Shown here: positions 14,801-29,458 of the stretch, piece by piece
How the letters are laid out: each line of letters opens with the position of its first letter
Position numbering within the stretch: position 1 is the first letter of the stretch
Source of the DNA: Atherix ibis
Taxonomy: Eukaryota; Arthropoda; Insecta; Diptera; Athericidae
Direction: 5' to 3'
NCBI GenBank assembly: GCA_958298945.1
Contig: OY282608.1
Location: forward strand, 23,804,433-23,868,432
DNA: 64,000 nucleotides
Made by a program: the position numbers and the translations under genes
Notes under the pieces: generated by a model
The model's database searches: none
Told to the model about the DNA's origin: nothing
Seen by the model: only the letters and a program-made list of their open reading frames with translations

Positions 14801-16300
14801 ACCAACAAACCAACAAACCAACAAGCCAACAAACCAACAAACAAATAAACCAACAAACCAAAAAACCAACAAACCAACAAATTAACAAACCAACAAACCA
14901 ACAAACCAACAAACCAACAAGCCAACGAGCCAACAAACCAACAAACCAATAAGCCAACAAACCAACAAGCCAACAAACCAACAAACCAACAAACCAACAA
15001 ACCAACAAACCAAGTAACCAACAAACCAACAAACCATCAAACAAACAAAGCAACAAACGAACAAGCCAACAAGCCAACAAACCAACAAACCAAGTAACCA
15101 AAAAGCCAACAAACTAACAAACCAACAAGCCAACAAACGAACAAGCCAACAAGCCAACAAACCAACAAACCAACAAAGCAACAAACCAAAAAACCAACAA
15201 ACCAAAAAACCAACAAACCAACAAACCATCAAACGAACAAAGCAACAAGCCAATAAGCCAACAAACCAACAAATTAACAAACCAACAAACCAACAAACAA
15301 ACAAGCCAGCAAGCCAACAAACCAACAAACCAATAAGCCAACAAACCAACAAGCCAACAAACCAACAAACCAACAAACCAAGTAACCAACAAACCAACAA
15401 ACCATCAAACAAACAAAGCAACAAACGAACAAGCCAACAAGCAAACAAACCAACAAACCAAGTAACCAACAAGCCAACAAACCAACAAACCAACAAGCCA
15501 ACAAACCAACAAACCAACAAACCAACAAACCAACAAACCAACAAGCCAACAAACCAACAAACAAACAAACCAACAAACCAAAAAACCAACAAACCAACAA
15601 ATTAACAAACCAACAAACCAACAAACAAACAAGCCAACAAGCCACCAAACCAACAAACCAATAAGCCAACAAACCAACAAGCCAACAAACCAACAAACCA
15701 ACAAACCAAGTAACCAACAAACCAACAAACCAACAACCCAACAAACCAACAAACCAACAAACCAACAAACAAACAAACCAACAAGCCAACAAAACAACAA
15801 ACCAACAAACCATCAAACGAACAAAGCAACAAGCCAACAAGCCAACAAACCAACAAACCAACAAGCCAACAAACCAACAAGCCAACAAGCCAACAAGCCA
15901 ACAAGCCAACAAACCAACAAACCAACAAACCAACAAACCAACAAGCCAACAAACCAACAAACCAACAAACCAACAAACCAACAAGCCAACAAACCAACAA
16001 ACAAATAAACCAACAAACCAAAAAACCAACAAATCAACAAATTAACAAACCAACAAACCAACAAACCAACAAACTAACAAACCAACAAACCAATTAACCA
16101 ACAAACCAACAAACGAACAAACCAACAAACCAACAAACCAACAAAGCAACAAACCAACAAGCCAACAAGCCAACAAACCAACAAGCCAACAAACCAACAA
16201 ACCAACAAACCAACAAACCAACAAACCAACAAACCAACAAACCAACAAACTAACAAACCAACAAGCCAACAAACCAACAAACCAACAAACCATCAAACGA
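11835..16300. repeat. 5.7-kb higher-order repeat, copy 1
   Basis: Matches 17,546 to about 22,030. The offset drifts from 5,711 (11,835-12,302) to 5,743 (13,560-15,392) to 5,727 (16,042-16,280), which means net gains or losses of four and two 8-mers. Both copies contain the 7-bp cccacaa unit, the actgagta marker and the acacacaa marker. Several substitutions separate the copies, so this duplication looks older than those at 1-5 kb and 35.5-43.2 kb. Confidence 0.83.
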
Positions 16301-17545
16301 ACAAACCAACAAACCAATTAACCAACAAACCAACAAACGAACAAACCAACAAACCAACAAACCAACAAAGCAACAAACCAACAAACCAACAAAGCAACAA
16401 ACCAACAAGCCAACAAGCCAACAAACCAACAAGCCAACAAACCAACAAACCAACAAACCAACAAACCAACAAACCAACAAACCAACAAACCAACAAACCA
16501 ATAAGCCAACAAACCAACAAGCCAACAAACCAACAAACCAACAAACCAAGTAACCAACAAACCAACAAACCATCAAACAAACAAAGCAACAAACGAACAA
16601 GCCAACAAGCCAACAAACCAACAAACCAAGTAACCAACAAGCCAACAAACCAACAAACCAAAAAGCCAACAAACCAACAAACCAACAAGCCAACAAACCA
16701 ACAACCCAACAAACCAACAAACCAACAAACCAACAAACCAACAAACTAACAAACCAACAAGCCAACAAAACTACAAACCAACAAACCATCAAACGAACAA
16801 AGCAACAAGCCAACAAGCCAACAAACCAACAAACCAACAAGCCAACAAACCAACAAACCAACAAACCAACAAACCAACAAACCAACAAACCAATAAGCCA
16901 ACAAACCAACAAGCCAACAAACCAACAAACCAACAAACCAAGTAACCAACAAACCAACAAACCATCAAACAAACAAAGCAACAAACGAACAAGCCAACAA
17001 GCCAACAAACCAACAAACCAAGTAACCAACAAGCCAACAAACCAACAAACCAAAAAGCCAACAAACCAACAAACCAACAAGCCAACAAACCAACAACCCA
17101 ACAAACCAACAAACCAACAAACCAACAAACCAACAAACCAACAAACTAACAAACCAACAAGCCAACAAAACAACAAACCAACAAACCATCAAACGAACAA
17201 AGCAACAAGCCAACAAGCCAACAAACCAACAAACCAACAAGCCAACAAACCAACAAGCCAACAAGCCAACAAGCCAACAAACCAACAAACCAACAAACCA
17301 AAAAACCAACAAACCAACAAATTAACAAACCAACAAACCAACAAACCAACAAACTAACAAACCAACAAACCAATTAACCAACAAACCAACAAACGAACAA
17401 ACCAACAAACCAACAAACCAACAAAGCAACAAACCAACAAGCCAACAAGCCAACAAACCAACAAGCCAACAAACCAACAAACCAACAAACCAACAAACCA
17501 ACAAACCAACAAACCAACAAACCAACAAACCAACAAACCAACAAA

Positions 17546-20500
17546 CTAACAAACCAACAAGCCAACAAACCAACAAACCAACAAACCATCAAACGAACAA
17601 AGCAACAAGCCAACAAGCCAACAAACCAACCAACCAACAAGCCAACAAGCCAACAAACCAACAAACCAACATGACAACAAGCCAACAAACCAACAAACCA
17701 ACAAACCAACAAGCCAACAAACCAACAAACCAACAAACCAACAAACCAACAAGCCAACAAATCAACAAACAAATAAACCAAAAAACCAACAAACCAACAA
17801 ACCTACAAACCAACAAACCAACAAACCAACAAACCAACAAACCAACAAGCCAACAAGCCAACAAACCAACAAACCAATAAGCCAACAAACCAAAAAGCCA
17901 ACAAACCAAGAAACCAACAAACCAAGTAACCAACAAACCAACAAACCATCAAACAAACAAAGCAACAAACGAACAAGCCAACAAGCCAACAAACCAACAA
18001 ACCAAGTAACCAAAAAGCCAACAAACTAACAAACCAACAAGCCAACAAACCAACAAGCCAACAAGCCAACAAACCAACAAACCAACAAAGCAACAAACCA
18101 AAAAACCAACAAACCAAAAAACCAACAAACCAACAAACCATCAAACGAACAAAGCAACAAGCCAATAAGCCAACAAACCAACAAACCAACAAGCCAACAA
18201 ACCAACAAACACACAAGCCAACAAGCCAACAAACCAACAAAAAAACAAACCAACAAGCCAACAAACTAACAAACCAACAAGCCAACAAACCAACAAACAA
18301 ACAAACCAACAAACCAACAAGCCAACAAACCAACAAACAAATAAACCAACAAACCAACAAACCAACAAACCAACAAACCAACAAACTAACAAACCAACAA
18401 GCCAACAAACCAACAAGCCAACAAACCAACAAGCCAACAAACCAACAAACCAACAAGCCAACAAACCAACAAACCAACAAGCCAACAAACCAACAAACCA
18501 ACAAGCCAACAAGCCAACAAACCAACAAACCAACAAGCCAACAAGCCAACAAACCAACAAACCAACAAGCCAACAAACCAACAAACAAATAAACCAACAA
18601 ACAAACAGACCAACAAGCCAACAACCCACAAACCAACAAACCAACAAACCAACAAGCCAACAAACCAACAAACCAACAAGCCAACAAACCAACAAACCAA
18701 CAAACCAACAAACCAACAAACCAACAAGCCAACAAACCAACAAACCAACAAACCAACAAACCAACAAGCCAACAAACCAACAAACAAATAAACCAACAAA
18801 CCAACAAACCAACAAACCAACAAACCAACAAACCAACAAACCAACAAGCCAACAAGCCAACAAACCAACAAGCCAACAAACCAACAAACCAACAAAGCAA
18901 CAAGCCAACAAGCCAACAAACCAACAAACCAACAAACCAACAAACCAACAAACCAACAAACCAACAAACCAACAAGCCAACAAACCAACAAACCAACAAG
19001 CCAACAAACCAACAAACCAACAAACCAACAAACCAACAAGCCAACAAACCAACAAACAAATAAACCAACAAACCAACAAACCAACAAACCAAAAAACCAA
19101 CAAACCAACAAACCAACAAGCCAACAAGCCAACAAACCAACAAGCCAACAAACCAACAAACCAACAACGCAACAAGCCAACAAGCCAACAAACCAACAAA
19201 CCAACAAACCAACAAACCAACAAACCAACAAGCCAAAAAGCCAACAAACCAACAAACCAACAAGCCAAAAAGCCAACAAACCAACAAACCAACAAACCAA
19301 GTAACCAAAAAGCCAACAAACTAACAAACCAACAAGCCAACAAGCCAACAAACCAACAAACCAACAAACCAACAAACCAACAAACCAACAAGCCAACAAA
19401 CAAATAAACCAACAAACCAACAAACCAACAAACCAACAAACCAACAAACCAAAAAACCAACAAACCAACAAGCCAACAAGCCAACAAACCAACAAACTAA
19501 CAAACCAACAAACGAACTAACCAACAAACCAACAAACCAACAAGCCAACAAACCAACAAACCAACAAACCAACAAACTGAGTAACCAACAAGCCAACAAA
19601 CCAACAAACCAACAAGCCAACAAGCCAACAAACCAACAAACCAACAAGCCAACAAACCAACAAACCAACAAACCAACAAACCAACAAACCAACAAACCAA
19701 CAAACCAACAAACCAACAAACCAACTAACCAACAAACCAACAAGCCAACAAGCCAACAAACCAACAAACCAACAATCCAACAAGCCAACAAACCAACAAA
19801 CCAAAAAGCCAACAAACCAACAATCCAACAAGCCAACAAACCAACAACCCAACAAACCAACAAACCAACAAACCAACAAACTAACAAACCAACAAGCCAA
19901 CAAAACAACAAACCAACAAACCATCAAACGAACAAAGCAACAAGCCAACAAGCCAACAAACCAACAAACCAACAAGCCAACAAACCAACAAGCCAACAAG
20001 CCAACAAGCCAACAAACCAACAAACCAACAAACCAACAAGCCAACAAACCAACAAACCAACAAACCAACAAACCAACAAACTAACAAACCAACAAGCCAA
20101 CAAACCAACAAGCCAACAAACCAATAAGCCAACAAACCAACAAACCAACAAGCCAACAAACCAACAAGCCAACAAACCAACAAACGAACAAACCAACAAA
20201 CCAACAAACCAACTAACCAACAAACCAACAAGCCAACAAGCCAACAAACCAACAAACCAACAATCCAACAAGCCAACAAACCAACAAACCAAAAAGCCAA
20301 CAAACCAACAAACCAACAAGCCAACAAACCAACAACCCAACAAACCAACAAACCAACAAACCAACAAACTAACAAACCAACAAGCCAACAAAACAACAAA
20401 CCAACAAACCATCAAACGAACAAAGCAACAAGCCAACAAGCCAACAAACCAACAAACCAACAAGCCAACAAACCAACAAGCCAACAAGCCAAAAAGCCAA

Positions 20501-22030
20501 CAAACCAACAAACCAACAAACCAACAAGCCAACAAACCAACAAACCAACAAACCAACAAACCAACAAGCCAACAAACCAACAAACAAATAAACCAACAAA
20601 CCAAAAAACCAACAAACCAACAAATTAACAAACCAACAAACCAACAAACCAACAAACCAACAAGCCAACAAGCCAACAAACCAACAAACCAATAAGCCAA
20701 CAAACCAACAAGCCAACAAACCAACAAACCAACAAACCAACAAACCAACAAACCAAGTAACCAACAAATCAACAAACCATCAAACAAACAAAGCAACAAA
20801 CGAACAAGCCAACAAGCCAACAAACCAACAAACCAAGTAACCAAAAAGCCAACAAACTAACAAACCAACAAGCCAACAAACGAACAAGCCAACAAGCCAA
20901 CAAACCAACAAACCAACAAAGCAACAAACCAAAAAACCAACAAACCAAAAAACCAACAAACCAACAAACCATCAAACGAACAAAGCAACAAGCCAATAAG
21001 CCAACAAACCAACAAATTAACAAACCAACAAACCAACAAACAAACAAGCCAGCAAGCCAACAAACCAACAAACCAATAAGCCAACAAACCAACAAGCCAA
21101 CAAACCAACAAACCAACAAACCAAGTAACCAACAAACCAACAAACCATCAAACAAACAAAGCAACAAACAAACAAGCCAACAAGCCAACAAACCAACAAA
21201 CCAAGTAACCAACAAGCCAACAAACCAACAAACCAACAAGCCAACAAACCAACAAACCAACAAACCAACAAAACAACAAGCCAACAAACCAACAAACAAA
21301 CAAACCAACAAACCAAAAAACCAACAAACCAACAAATTAACAAACCAACAAACCAACAAACAAACAAGCCAACAAGCCAACAAACCAACAAACCAATAAG
21401 CCAACAAACCAACAAGCCAACAAACCAACAAACCAACAAACCAAGTAACCAACAAACCAACAAACCAACAACCCAACAAACCAACAAACCAACAAACCAA
21501 CAAACAAACAAACCAACAAGCCAACAAAACAACAAACCAACAAACCATCAAACAAACAAAGCAACAAGCCAACAAGCCAACAAACCAACAAACCAACAAG
21601 CCAACAAACCAACAAGCCAACAAGCCAACAAGCCAACAAACCAACAAACCAACAAACCAACAAACCAACAAGCCAACAAACCAACAAACCAACAAACCAA
21701 CAAACCAACAAGCCAACAAACCAACAAACAAATAAACCAACAAACCAAAAAACCAACAAATCAACAAATTAACAAACCAACAAACCAACAAACCAACAAA
21801 CTAACAAACCAACAAACCAATTAACCAACAAACCAACAAACGAACAAACCAACAAACCAACAAACCAACAAAGCAACAAACCAACAAGCCAACAAGCCAA
21901 CAAACCAACAAGCCAACAAACCAACAAACCAACAAACCAACAAACCAACAAACCAACAAACCAACAAACCAACAAACTAACAAACCAACAAGCCAACAAA
22001 CCAACAAACCAACAAACCATCAAACGAACA
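17546..22030. repeat. 5.7-kb higher-order repeat, copy 2
   Basis: Partner of 11,835-16,300. The module at its start (catgacaac at 17,670) recurs at 22,101, 4,431 bp on. The actgagta marker near 19,576 is the last one I found. Further right the equivalent site reads actaagta. Confidence 0.83.
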
Positions 22031-24000
22031 AAGCAACAAGCCAACAAGCCAACAAACCAACCAACCAACAAGCCAACAAGCCAACAAACCAACAAACCAA
22101 CATGACAACAAGCCAACAAACCAACAAACCAACAAACCAACAAGCCAACAAACCAACAAACCAACAAACCAACAAACCAACAAGCCAAAAAATCAACAAA
22201 CAAATAAACCAAAAAACCAACAAACCAACAAACCTACAAACCAACAAACCAACAAACCAACAAACCAACAAACCAACAAGCCAACAAGCCAACCAACCAA
22301 CAAACCAATAAGCCAACAAACCAAAAAGCCAACAAACCAACAAACCAACAAACCAACAAACCATCAAACAAACAAAGCAACAAACGAACAAGCCAACAAG
22401 CCAACAAACCAACAAACCAAGTAACCAAAAAGCCAACAAACTAACAAACCAACAAGCCAACAAACCAACAAGCCAACAAGCCAACAAACCAACAAACCAA
22501 CAAAGCAACAAACCAAAAAACCAACAAGCCAACAAACCAACAAACCAACAAACCAACAAACCAACAAACCAACAAACCAACAAACCAACAAACTAACAAA
22601 CCAACAAACCAATTAACCAACAAATCAACAAACGAACAAACCAACAAACCAACAAACCAACAAAGCAACAAACCAACAAACCAACAAACCAACAAACCAA
22701 CAAACCAACAAACCAACAAACTAACAAACCAACAAGCCAACAAACCAACAAACCAACAAACCATCAAACGAACAAAGCAACAAGCCAACAAGCCAACAAA
22801 CCAACCAACCAACAAGCCAACAAGCCAACAAACCAACAAACCAACATGACAACAAGCCAACAAACCAACAAACCAACAAACCAACAAGCCAACAAACCAA
22901 CAAACCAACAAACCAACAAACCAACAAACCAACAAGCCAAAAAATCAACAAACAAATAAACCAAAAAACCAACAAACCAACAAACCTACAAACCAACAAA
23001 CCAACAAACCAACAAACCAACAAACCAACAAGCCAACAAGCCAACAAACCAACAAACCAATAAGCCAACAAACCAAAAAGCCAACAAACCAACAAACCAA
23101 CAAACCAACAAACCATCAAACAAACAAAGCAACAAACGAACAAGCCAACAAGCCAACAAACCAACAAACCAAGTAACTAAAAAGCCAACAAACTAACAAA
23201 CCAACAAGCCAACAAACCAACAAGCCAACAAGCCAACAAACCAACAAACCAACAAAGCAAAAAACCAAAAAACCAACAAGCCAACAAACCAACAAAACAA
23301 CAAACCAACAAACCAACAAACCAACAAACCAACAAACCAACAAACTAACAAACCAACAAACCAATTAACCAACAAATCAACAAACGAACAAACCAACAAA
23401 CCAACAAACCAACAAAGCAACAAACCAACAAGCCAACAAGCCAACAAACCAACAAGCCAACAAACCAACAAACCAACAAACCAACAAACCAACAAACCAA
23501 CAAACCAACAAACCAACAGACTAACAAACCAACAAGCCAACAAACCAACAAACCAACAAACCATCAAACGAACAAAGCAACAAGCCAACAAGCCAAAAAA
23601 CCAACCAACCAACAAGCCAACAAGCCAACAAACCAACAAACCAACATGACAACAAGCCAACAAACCAACAAACCAACAAACCAACAAGCCAACAAACCAA
23701 CAAACCAACAAACCAACAAACCAACAAGCCAACAAGCCAACAAATCAACAAACAAATAAACCAAAAAACCAACAAACCAACAAACCTACAAACCAACAAA
23801 CCAACAAACCAACAAACCAACAAGCCAACAAGCCAACAAACCAACAAACCAATAAGCCAACAAACCAAAAAGCCAACAAACCAACAAACCAACAAACCAA
23901 GTAACCAACAAACCAACAAACCATCAAACAAACAAAGCAACAAACGAACAAGCCAACAAGCCAACAAACCAACAAACCAAGTAACCAAAAAGCCAACAAA
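22000..24000. repeat. Local triplication, about 0.74-0.80 kb
   Basis: The catgacaac marker appears at 22,101, 22,845 and 23,645 (spacings 744 and 800 bp). The flanking marker series repeats with it: attaacca or actaacaa, accatcaa, a block containing accaacca, gacaacaa, acaaataa and accaagta or its variants. The first two copies share gccaaaaa before atcaacaa; the third has gccaacaa. This is a short tandem amplification of a single module. Confidence 0.8.
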
Positions 24001-27000
24001 CTAACAAACCAACAAGCCAACAAACCAACAAGCCAACAAGCCAACAAACCAACAAACCAACAAAGCAACAAACCAAAAAACCAACAAACCAAAAAACCAA
24101 CAAACCAACAAACCATCAAACGAACAAAGCAACAAGCCAATAAGCCAACAAACCAACAAACCAACAAGCCAACAAACCAACAAACACACAAGCCAACAAG
24201 CCAACAAACCAACAAACCAACAAACCAACAAGCCAACAAATTAACAAACCAACAAGCCAACAAACCAACAAACCAACAAGCCAACAAGCCAACAAACCAA
24301 CAAGCCAACAAACCAACAAACCAACAAAGCAACAAGCCAACAAGCCAACAAACCAACAAACCAACAAACCAACAATCGAACAAACCAACAAACCAACAAG
24401 TCAAAAAGCCAACAAACCAACAAACCAACAAGCCAAAAAAACAACAAACCAACAAACCAACAAACCAAGTAACCAAAAAGCCAACAAACTAACAAACCAA
24501 CATGCCAACAAGCCAACAAACCAACAAACCAACAAGCCAACAAACCAACAAACATATAAACCAACAAACCAACAAACCAACAAACCAAGAAACCAACAAA
24601 CCAAAAAACCAACAAACCAACAAGCCAACAAGCCAACAAACCAACAAACTAACAAACGAACTAACCAACAAACCAACAAGCCAACAAGCCAACAAACCAA
24701 CAAACCAACAAACTAAGTAACCAACAAGCCAACAAACCAACAAACCAACAAGCCAACAAGCCAACCAGCCAACAAACCAACAAACCAACAAGCCAACAAA
24801 CCAACAAACCAACAAACCAAAAAACTAACAAACCAACAAACCAACAAACCAACAAACCAACAAACCAACAAGCCAACAAGCCAACAAGCCAACAAACCAA
24901 CAAACCAATAAGCCAACAATCCAACAAGCCAACAAACTAACAAACCAACAAACCAATTAACCAACAAACCAACAAACGGACAAAACAAAAAACCAACAAA
25001 CCAACTAACCAACAAACCAACAAGCCAACAAGCCAACAAACCAACAAACCAACAAGCCAACAAGCCAACAAACCAACAAACCAACAAGCCAACAAACCAA
25101 CAAACCAACAAGCCAACAAACCAACAACCCAACAAACCAACAAACCAACAAACCAACAAACTAACAAACCAAAAAGCCAACCAACCAACAAACCAACAAA
25201 CCATCAAACGAACAAAGCAACAAGCCAACAAGCCAACAAACCAACAAACCATCAAGCCAACAAACCAACAAGCCAACAAACCAACAAACCAACAAGCCAA
25301 CAAGCCAACAAACCAACAAACCAACAAGCCAACAAGCCAACAAACCAACAAACCAACAAGCCAACAAAGCAACAAACAAATAAACAAACAAACAAACAGA
25401 CCAACAAGCCAACAAGCCAACAAACCAACAAATTAACAAACCAACAAGCCAACAAACCAACAAACGAACAAAGCAACAAGCCAATAAGCCAACAAACCAA
25501 CAAACCAACAAGCCAACAAACCAACAAACACACAAGCCAACAAGCCAACAAACCAACAAACCAACAAACCAACAAGCCAACAAGCCAACAAACCATCAAA
25601 CGAACAAAGCAACAAGCCAACAAGCCAACAAACCAACAAACCATCAAGCCAACAAACCAAAAAGCCAACAAACTAACAAACCAACAAGCCAACAAACCAA
25701 CAAACAAACAAACCAACAAATTAACATGCCAAAAAACCAACAAACCAACAAACCAACAAACCAAGTAACCAAAAAGCGAACAAACTAACAAACCAACAAA
25801 CCAACAAACCAACAAACCAACAAGCCAACAAACCAACAAGCCAACAAACCAACAAACCAACAAGCCAACAAACCAACAAACCAACAAGCCAACAAACCAA
25901 CAAACCAACAAGCCAACAAGCCACCAAACCAACAAACCAACAAGCCAACAAGCCAACAAACCAACAAACCAACAAGCCAACAAACCAACAAACAAATAAA
26001 CCAACAAACAAACAGACCAACAAGCCAACAACCCACAAACCAACAAACCAACAAACCAACAAACCAACAAGCCAACAAACCAACAAACCAACAAACCAAC
26101 AAACTAACAAACCAACAAACCAACAAACCAACAAGCCAACAAACCAACAAACCAACAAACCAACAAACCAACAAACCAACAAGCCAACAAACCAACAAAC
26201 CAACAAACCAACAAACCAACAAGCCAACAAACCAACAAACAAATAAACCAACAAACCAACAAACCAACAAACCAACAAACCAACAAACCAACAAACCAAC
26301 AAACCAACAAACCAACAAACCAACAAGCCAACAAGCCAACAAACCAACAAGCCAACAAACCAACAAACCAACAAAGCAACAAGCCAACAAGCCAACAAAC
26401 CAACAAACCAACAAACCAACAAGCCAACAAACCAACAAACCAACAAGCCAAAAAGCCAACAAACCAACAAACCAACATGCCAAAAAACCAACAAAGCAAC
26501 AAACCAACAAACCAAGTAACCAAAAAGCCAACAAACTAACAAACCAACAAGCCAACAAGCCAACAAACCAACAAACCAACAAGCCAACAAACCAAGAAAC
26601 ATATAAACCAACAAACCAACAAACCAACAAACCAACAAACCAACAAACCAACAAACCAACAAACCAACAAACCAAAAAACCAACAAACCAACAAGCCAAC
26701 AAGCCAACAAACCAACAAACTAACAAACGAACTAACCAACAAACCAACAAGCCAACAAGCCAACAAACCAACAAACCAACAAACTAAGTAACCAACAAGC
26801 CAACAAACCAACAAACCAACAAGCCAACAAGCCAACAAGCCAACAAACCAACAAACCAACAAACCAACAAACCAACAAAGCAACAAACCAACAAGCCAAC
26901 AAGCCAACAAACCAACAAGCCAACAAACCAACAAACCAACAAACCAACAAACCAACAAACCAACAAACCAACAAACCAACAGACTAACAAACCAATAAGC

Positions 27001-27080
27001 CAACAAACCAACAAACCAACAAACCATCAAACGAACAAAGCAACAAGCCAACAAGCCAACAAACCAACCAACCAACAAGC
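23600..27080. repeat. Block F, long form (contains about 1.1 kb absent from its partner)
   Basis: Its left part (23,645 to about 24,600) matches 27,108 to about 28,060 at offset 3,463. Its right part (25,721 to about 26,710) matches 28,080 to about 29,070 at offset 2,359. The 1,104-bp difference lies between about 24,600 and 25,700 and is missing from the second copy. A closely similar segment is present at about 30,640-31,440, so the sequence is shared among blocks. It includes the first acatataa and acggacaa markers (about 24,552 and 24,976). Confidence 0.78.
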
Positions 27081-27107
27081 CAACAAGCCAACAAACCAAC
27101 AAACCAA

Positions 27108-29110
27108 CATGACAACAAGCCAACAAACCAACAAACCAACAAACCAACAAGCCAACAAACCAACAAACCAACAAACCAACAAACCAACAAACCAACAAGC
27201 CAACAAATCAACAAACAAATAAACCAAAAAACCAACAAACCAACAAACCTACAAACCAACAAACGAACAAACCAACAAACCAACAAGCCAACAAGCCAAC
27301 AAACCAACAAACCAATAAGCCAACAAACCAAAAAGCCAACAAACCAACAAACCAACAAACCAAGTAACCAACAAACCAACAAACCATCAAACAAACAAAG
27401 CAACAAACGAACAAGCCAACAAGCCAACAAACCAACAAACCAAGTAACCAAAAAGCCAACAAACTAACAAACCAACAAGCCAACAAACCAACAAGCCAAC
27501 AAGCCAACAAACCAACAAACCAACAAAGCAACAAACCAAAAAACCAACAAACCAAAAAACCAACAAACCAACAAACCATCAAACGAACAAAGCAACAAGC
27601 CAATAAGCCAACAAACCAACAAACCAACAAGCCAACAAACCAACAAACACACAAGCCAACAAGCCAACAAACCAACAAACCAACAAACCAACAAGCCAAC
27701 AAACTAACAAACCCACAAGCCAACAAACCAACAAACCAACAAGCCAACAAGCCAACAAACCAACAAGCCAACAAACCAACAAACCAACAAAGCAACAAGC
27801 CAACAAGCCAACAAACCAACAAACCAACAAACCAACAAGCCAACAAACCAACAAACCAACAAGTCAAAAAGCCAACAAACCAACAAACCAACAAACCAAA
27901 AAACCAACAAACCAACAAACCAACAAACCAAGTAACCAAAAAGCCAACAAACTAACAAACCAACAAGCCAACAAGCCAACAAACCAACAAACCAACAAGC
28001 CAACAAACCAACAAACATATAAACCAACAAACCAACAAACCAACAAACCAACAAACCAACAAACAAACAAACCAACAAATTAACATGCCAAAAAACCAAC
28101 AAACCAACAAACCAACAAACCAAGTAACCAAAAAGCGAACAAACTAACAAACCAACAAACCAACAAACCAACAAACCAACAAGCCAACAAACCAACAAGC
28201 CAACAAACCAACAAACCAACAAGCCAACAAACCAACAAACCAACAAGCCAACAAACCAACAAACCAACAAGCCAACAAGCCACCAAACCAACAAACCAAC
28301 AAGCCAACAAGCCAACAAACCAACAAACCAACAAGCCAACAAACCAACAAACAAATAAACCAACAAACAAACAGACCAACAAGCCAACAACCCACAAACC
28401 AACAAACCAACAAACCAACAAACCAACAAGCCAACAAACCAACAAACCAACAAACCAACAAACTAACAAACCAACAAACCAACAAACCAACAAGCCAACA
28501 AACCAACAAACCAACAAACCAACAAACCAACAAACCAACAAGCCAACAAACCAACAAACCAACAAACCAACAAACCAACAAGCCAACAAACCAACAAACA
28601 AATAAACCAACAAACCAACAAACCAACAAACCAACAAACCAACAAACCAACAAACCAACAAACCAACAAACCAACAAGCCAACAAGCCAACAAACCAACA
28701 AGCCAACAAACCAACAAACCAACAAAGCAACAAGCCAACAAGCCAACAAACCAACAAACCAACAAACCAACAAGCCAACAAACCAACAAACCAACAAGCC
28801 AAAAAGCCAACAAACCAACAAACCAACATGCCAAAAAACCAACAAACCAACAAACCAACAAACCAAGCAACCAAAAAGCCAACAAACTAACAAACCAACA
28901 ATCCAACAAGCCAACAAACCAACAAACCAACAAGCCAACAAACCAAGAAACATATAAACCAACAAACCAACAAACCAACAAACCAACAAACCAACAAACC
29001 AACAAACCAAAAAACCAACAAACCAACAAGCCAACAAGCCAACAAACCAACAAACTAACAAACGAACTAACCAACAAACCAACAAGCCAACAAGCCAACA
29101 AACTAACAAA
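27108..29110. repeat. Block F, short form
   Basis: Composite match to 23,645-26,774 with about 1.1 kb missing. The change of offset from 3,463 to 2,359 falls between about 28,020 and 28,080. It carries the 7-bp cccacaa unit at 28,391-28,397, as its partner does at 26,032-26,038. Confidence 0.78.
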
Positions 29111-29458
29111 CCAACAAACTAAGTAACCAACAAGCCAACAAACCAACAAACCAACAAGCCAACAAGCCAACAAACCAACAAACCAACAAACCAACAAACC
29201 AACAAACCAACAAAGCAACAAACCAACAAGCCAACAAGCCAACAAACCAACAAGCCAACAAACCAACAAACCAACAAACCAACAAACCAACAAACCAACA
29301 AACCAACAAATCAACAAACCAACAGACTAACAAACCAACAAGCCAACAAACCAACAAACCAACAAACCATCAAACGAACAAAGCAACAAGCCAACAAGCC
29401 AACAAACCAACCAACCAACCAACCAACAAGCCAACAAGCCAACAAACCAACAAACCAA

